The notes under the pieces were generated by a model. It saw only the letters and a list, made by a program, of their open reading frames with translations, was not told where the DNA came from and made no database searches. From contig NZ_AP022839.1 in NCBI RefSeq assembly GCF_011764505.1, forward strand, positions 2,277,001-2,341,000: DNA of 64,000 bases. The letters are read 5' to 3'. Below are positions 63,488 through 64,000 of the stretch, in pieces. How positions within the stretch are numbered: the first letter of the stretch is position 1; every line of letters starts with the position of its first letter. Source of the DNA: Legionella antarctica. Lineage in GTDB: Bacteria; Pseudomonadota; Gammaproteobacteria; Legionellales; Legionellaceae. The translations under genes and the position numbers were made by a program.

Positions 63488-64000
63488 ATGACGTTTGATG
63501 ATAAAAATAATATTATTGAAGTGTGTGTATTTGAAAGCTATCTTGCCAAATACTTTCTTGAGCACCCTGAGATCTTCCAACCACTTATCAATAAAATACT
63601 TGAAGCAATCGACCATGTAATTACAAGCAATTCTGATAGTTCCATGTTCAATAGATTGCTATTTTCGGTATTCTCTCAATTACGGGAAGAATGTCCAGGG
63701 ATAGAAAATATGAGTGCACTCAAAGAATCTAAATCGCTAGTTGCGTTTGATACTTTTTGCAAGTACTTTAACGAGAGCGTCATGTCGCTTCCTTCAGTAA
63801 AATTACCCGAAACAGACCATAAAAACCCTATAAAGATAGCCTCACTAAGTAGTTTAGCCCAATATTCATTATTTACATCCCAAAAGCACGGGGAAGCCAT
63901 TCTTTTAGAAAAAATGAGACCATCTTATCTGTTCTCAGATAGAAACAGGGGCGTGACAGAGATCGACTGTTCACATAATGAAGAAGAAACCCGAAATTTA
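63488..64000 (+). CDS. hypothetical protein, runs off the window
   Basis: An open frame of 171 codons starts at ATG 63488 (MTFDDKNNIIEVCVFESYLAKYF) and is still open at the edge. It is helical and soluble with no signal peptide (LEHPEIFQPLINKILEAID, FSVFSQLREECPGIENM, KHGEAILLEKMRPSYLF). No clear Shine-Dalgarno precedes the ATG. It follows the disrupted candidate effector by 97 bp in the same orientation and may belong with it. I do not recognise the family. Confidence 0.6.
   Translation, partial: MTFDDKNNIIEVCVFESYLAKYFLEHPEIFQPLINKILEAIDHVITSNSDSSMFNRLLFSVFSQLREECPGIENMSALKESKSLVAFDTFCKYFNESVMSLPSVKLPETDHKNPIKIASLSSLAQYSLFTSQKHGEAILLEKMRPSYLFSDRNRGVTEIDCSHNEEETRNL

Noticed and set aside
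1..64000. tRNA, rRNA genes or CRISPR arrays
   Set aside because: No cloverleaf-like sequences or regularly spaced direct repeats were recognised by eye; repeats found are IS copies and palindromes.

Overview
The window looks like a chromosomal stretch of a flagellated Legionella or close relative. This rests on AT-rich DNA, the gamma-proteobacterial polar-flagellum order fliMNOPQR-flhBA-flhFG-fliA-motCD, class Ia nrdAB, and several large proteins without recognisable domains that resemble Dot/Icm (type IV secretion) substrates. The genus call is inference from protein appearance; no search was run.

Layout: 1-2.9 kb holds proBA (proA cut by the window edge), a secreted protein and an outer-membrane beta-barrel. 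3.0-10.7 kb holds two copies of one IS3-family element around aat, two class III nucleotide cyclases and a rhodanese. 11-20.5 kb is housekeeping: a dicarboxylate/amino-acid symporter, infA, pmbA, a phosphodiester-glycosidase-like protein, nrdAB with DnaA- and NrdR-like sites, and a phosphoribosyltransferase. 20.8-31 kb is an insertion-rich zone: a cysZ-like gene is split by an IS3-type element that itself carries an IS21-type element, and a VOC/glyoxalase gene is capped by two nested copies of the first IS3-family element. 31-35.5 kb has two membrane proteins plus lysS and prfB, the latter with the classical +1 frameshift. 35.6-47.3 kb is an uninterrupted 14-gene flagellar run on the minus strand with a sigma-54-type promoter upstream of fliM. 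47.6-52.7 kb holds small proteins, a DUF1566-like secreted protein with an overlapping leader ORF, a GNAT gene split by IS, and a degraded gene. 52.9-59.1 kb is accessory metabolism: YbdK-type ligase, AsnB-like amidotransferase, ElaA-type acetyltransferase, and a DprE1/DprE2-like oxidase-reductase pair. 59.2-64 kb is a large candidate effector split by a second IS21-type element, followed by a further large hypothetical gene that runs off the window.

The dominant theme is recent IS expansion. Five copies of one 1463-bp IS3-family element encode identical OrfA and (where intact) identical OrfB proteins. Four have clean 3-bp target duplications (AAC, TTT, TGG, CAT); one has none. Removing the insertions on paper restores intact reading frames for cysZ (240 aa), a GNAT (169 aa) and a 539-aa hypothetical protein, and restores Shine-Dalgarno sequences to a cyclase and a VOC gene, where the IS sits exactly between ribosome site and start codon.

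The most interesting non-IS signals are the ligase/amidotransferase/acetyltransferase set, which could make an N-acetylated dipeptide-amide solute; the DprE1/DprE2-like pair; a two-arm REP-like palindrome with compensatory changes at 12.7-12.8 kb; the leader ORF at 48.6 kb; and DnaA-box-containing hairpins in the 3' tail of each IS3-family copy.
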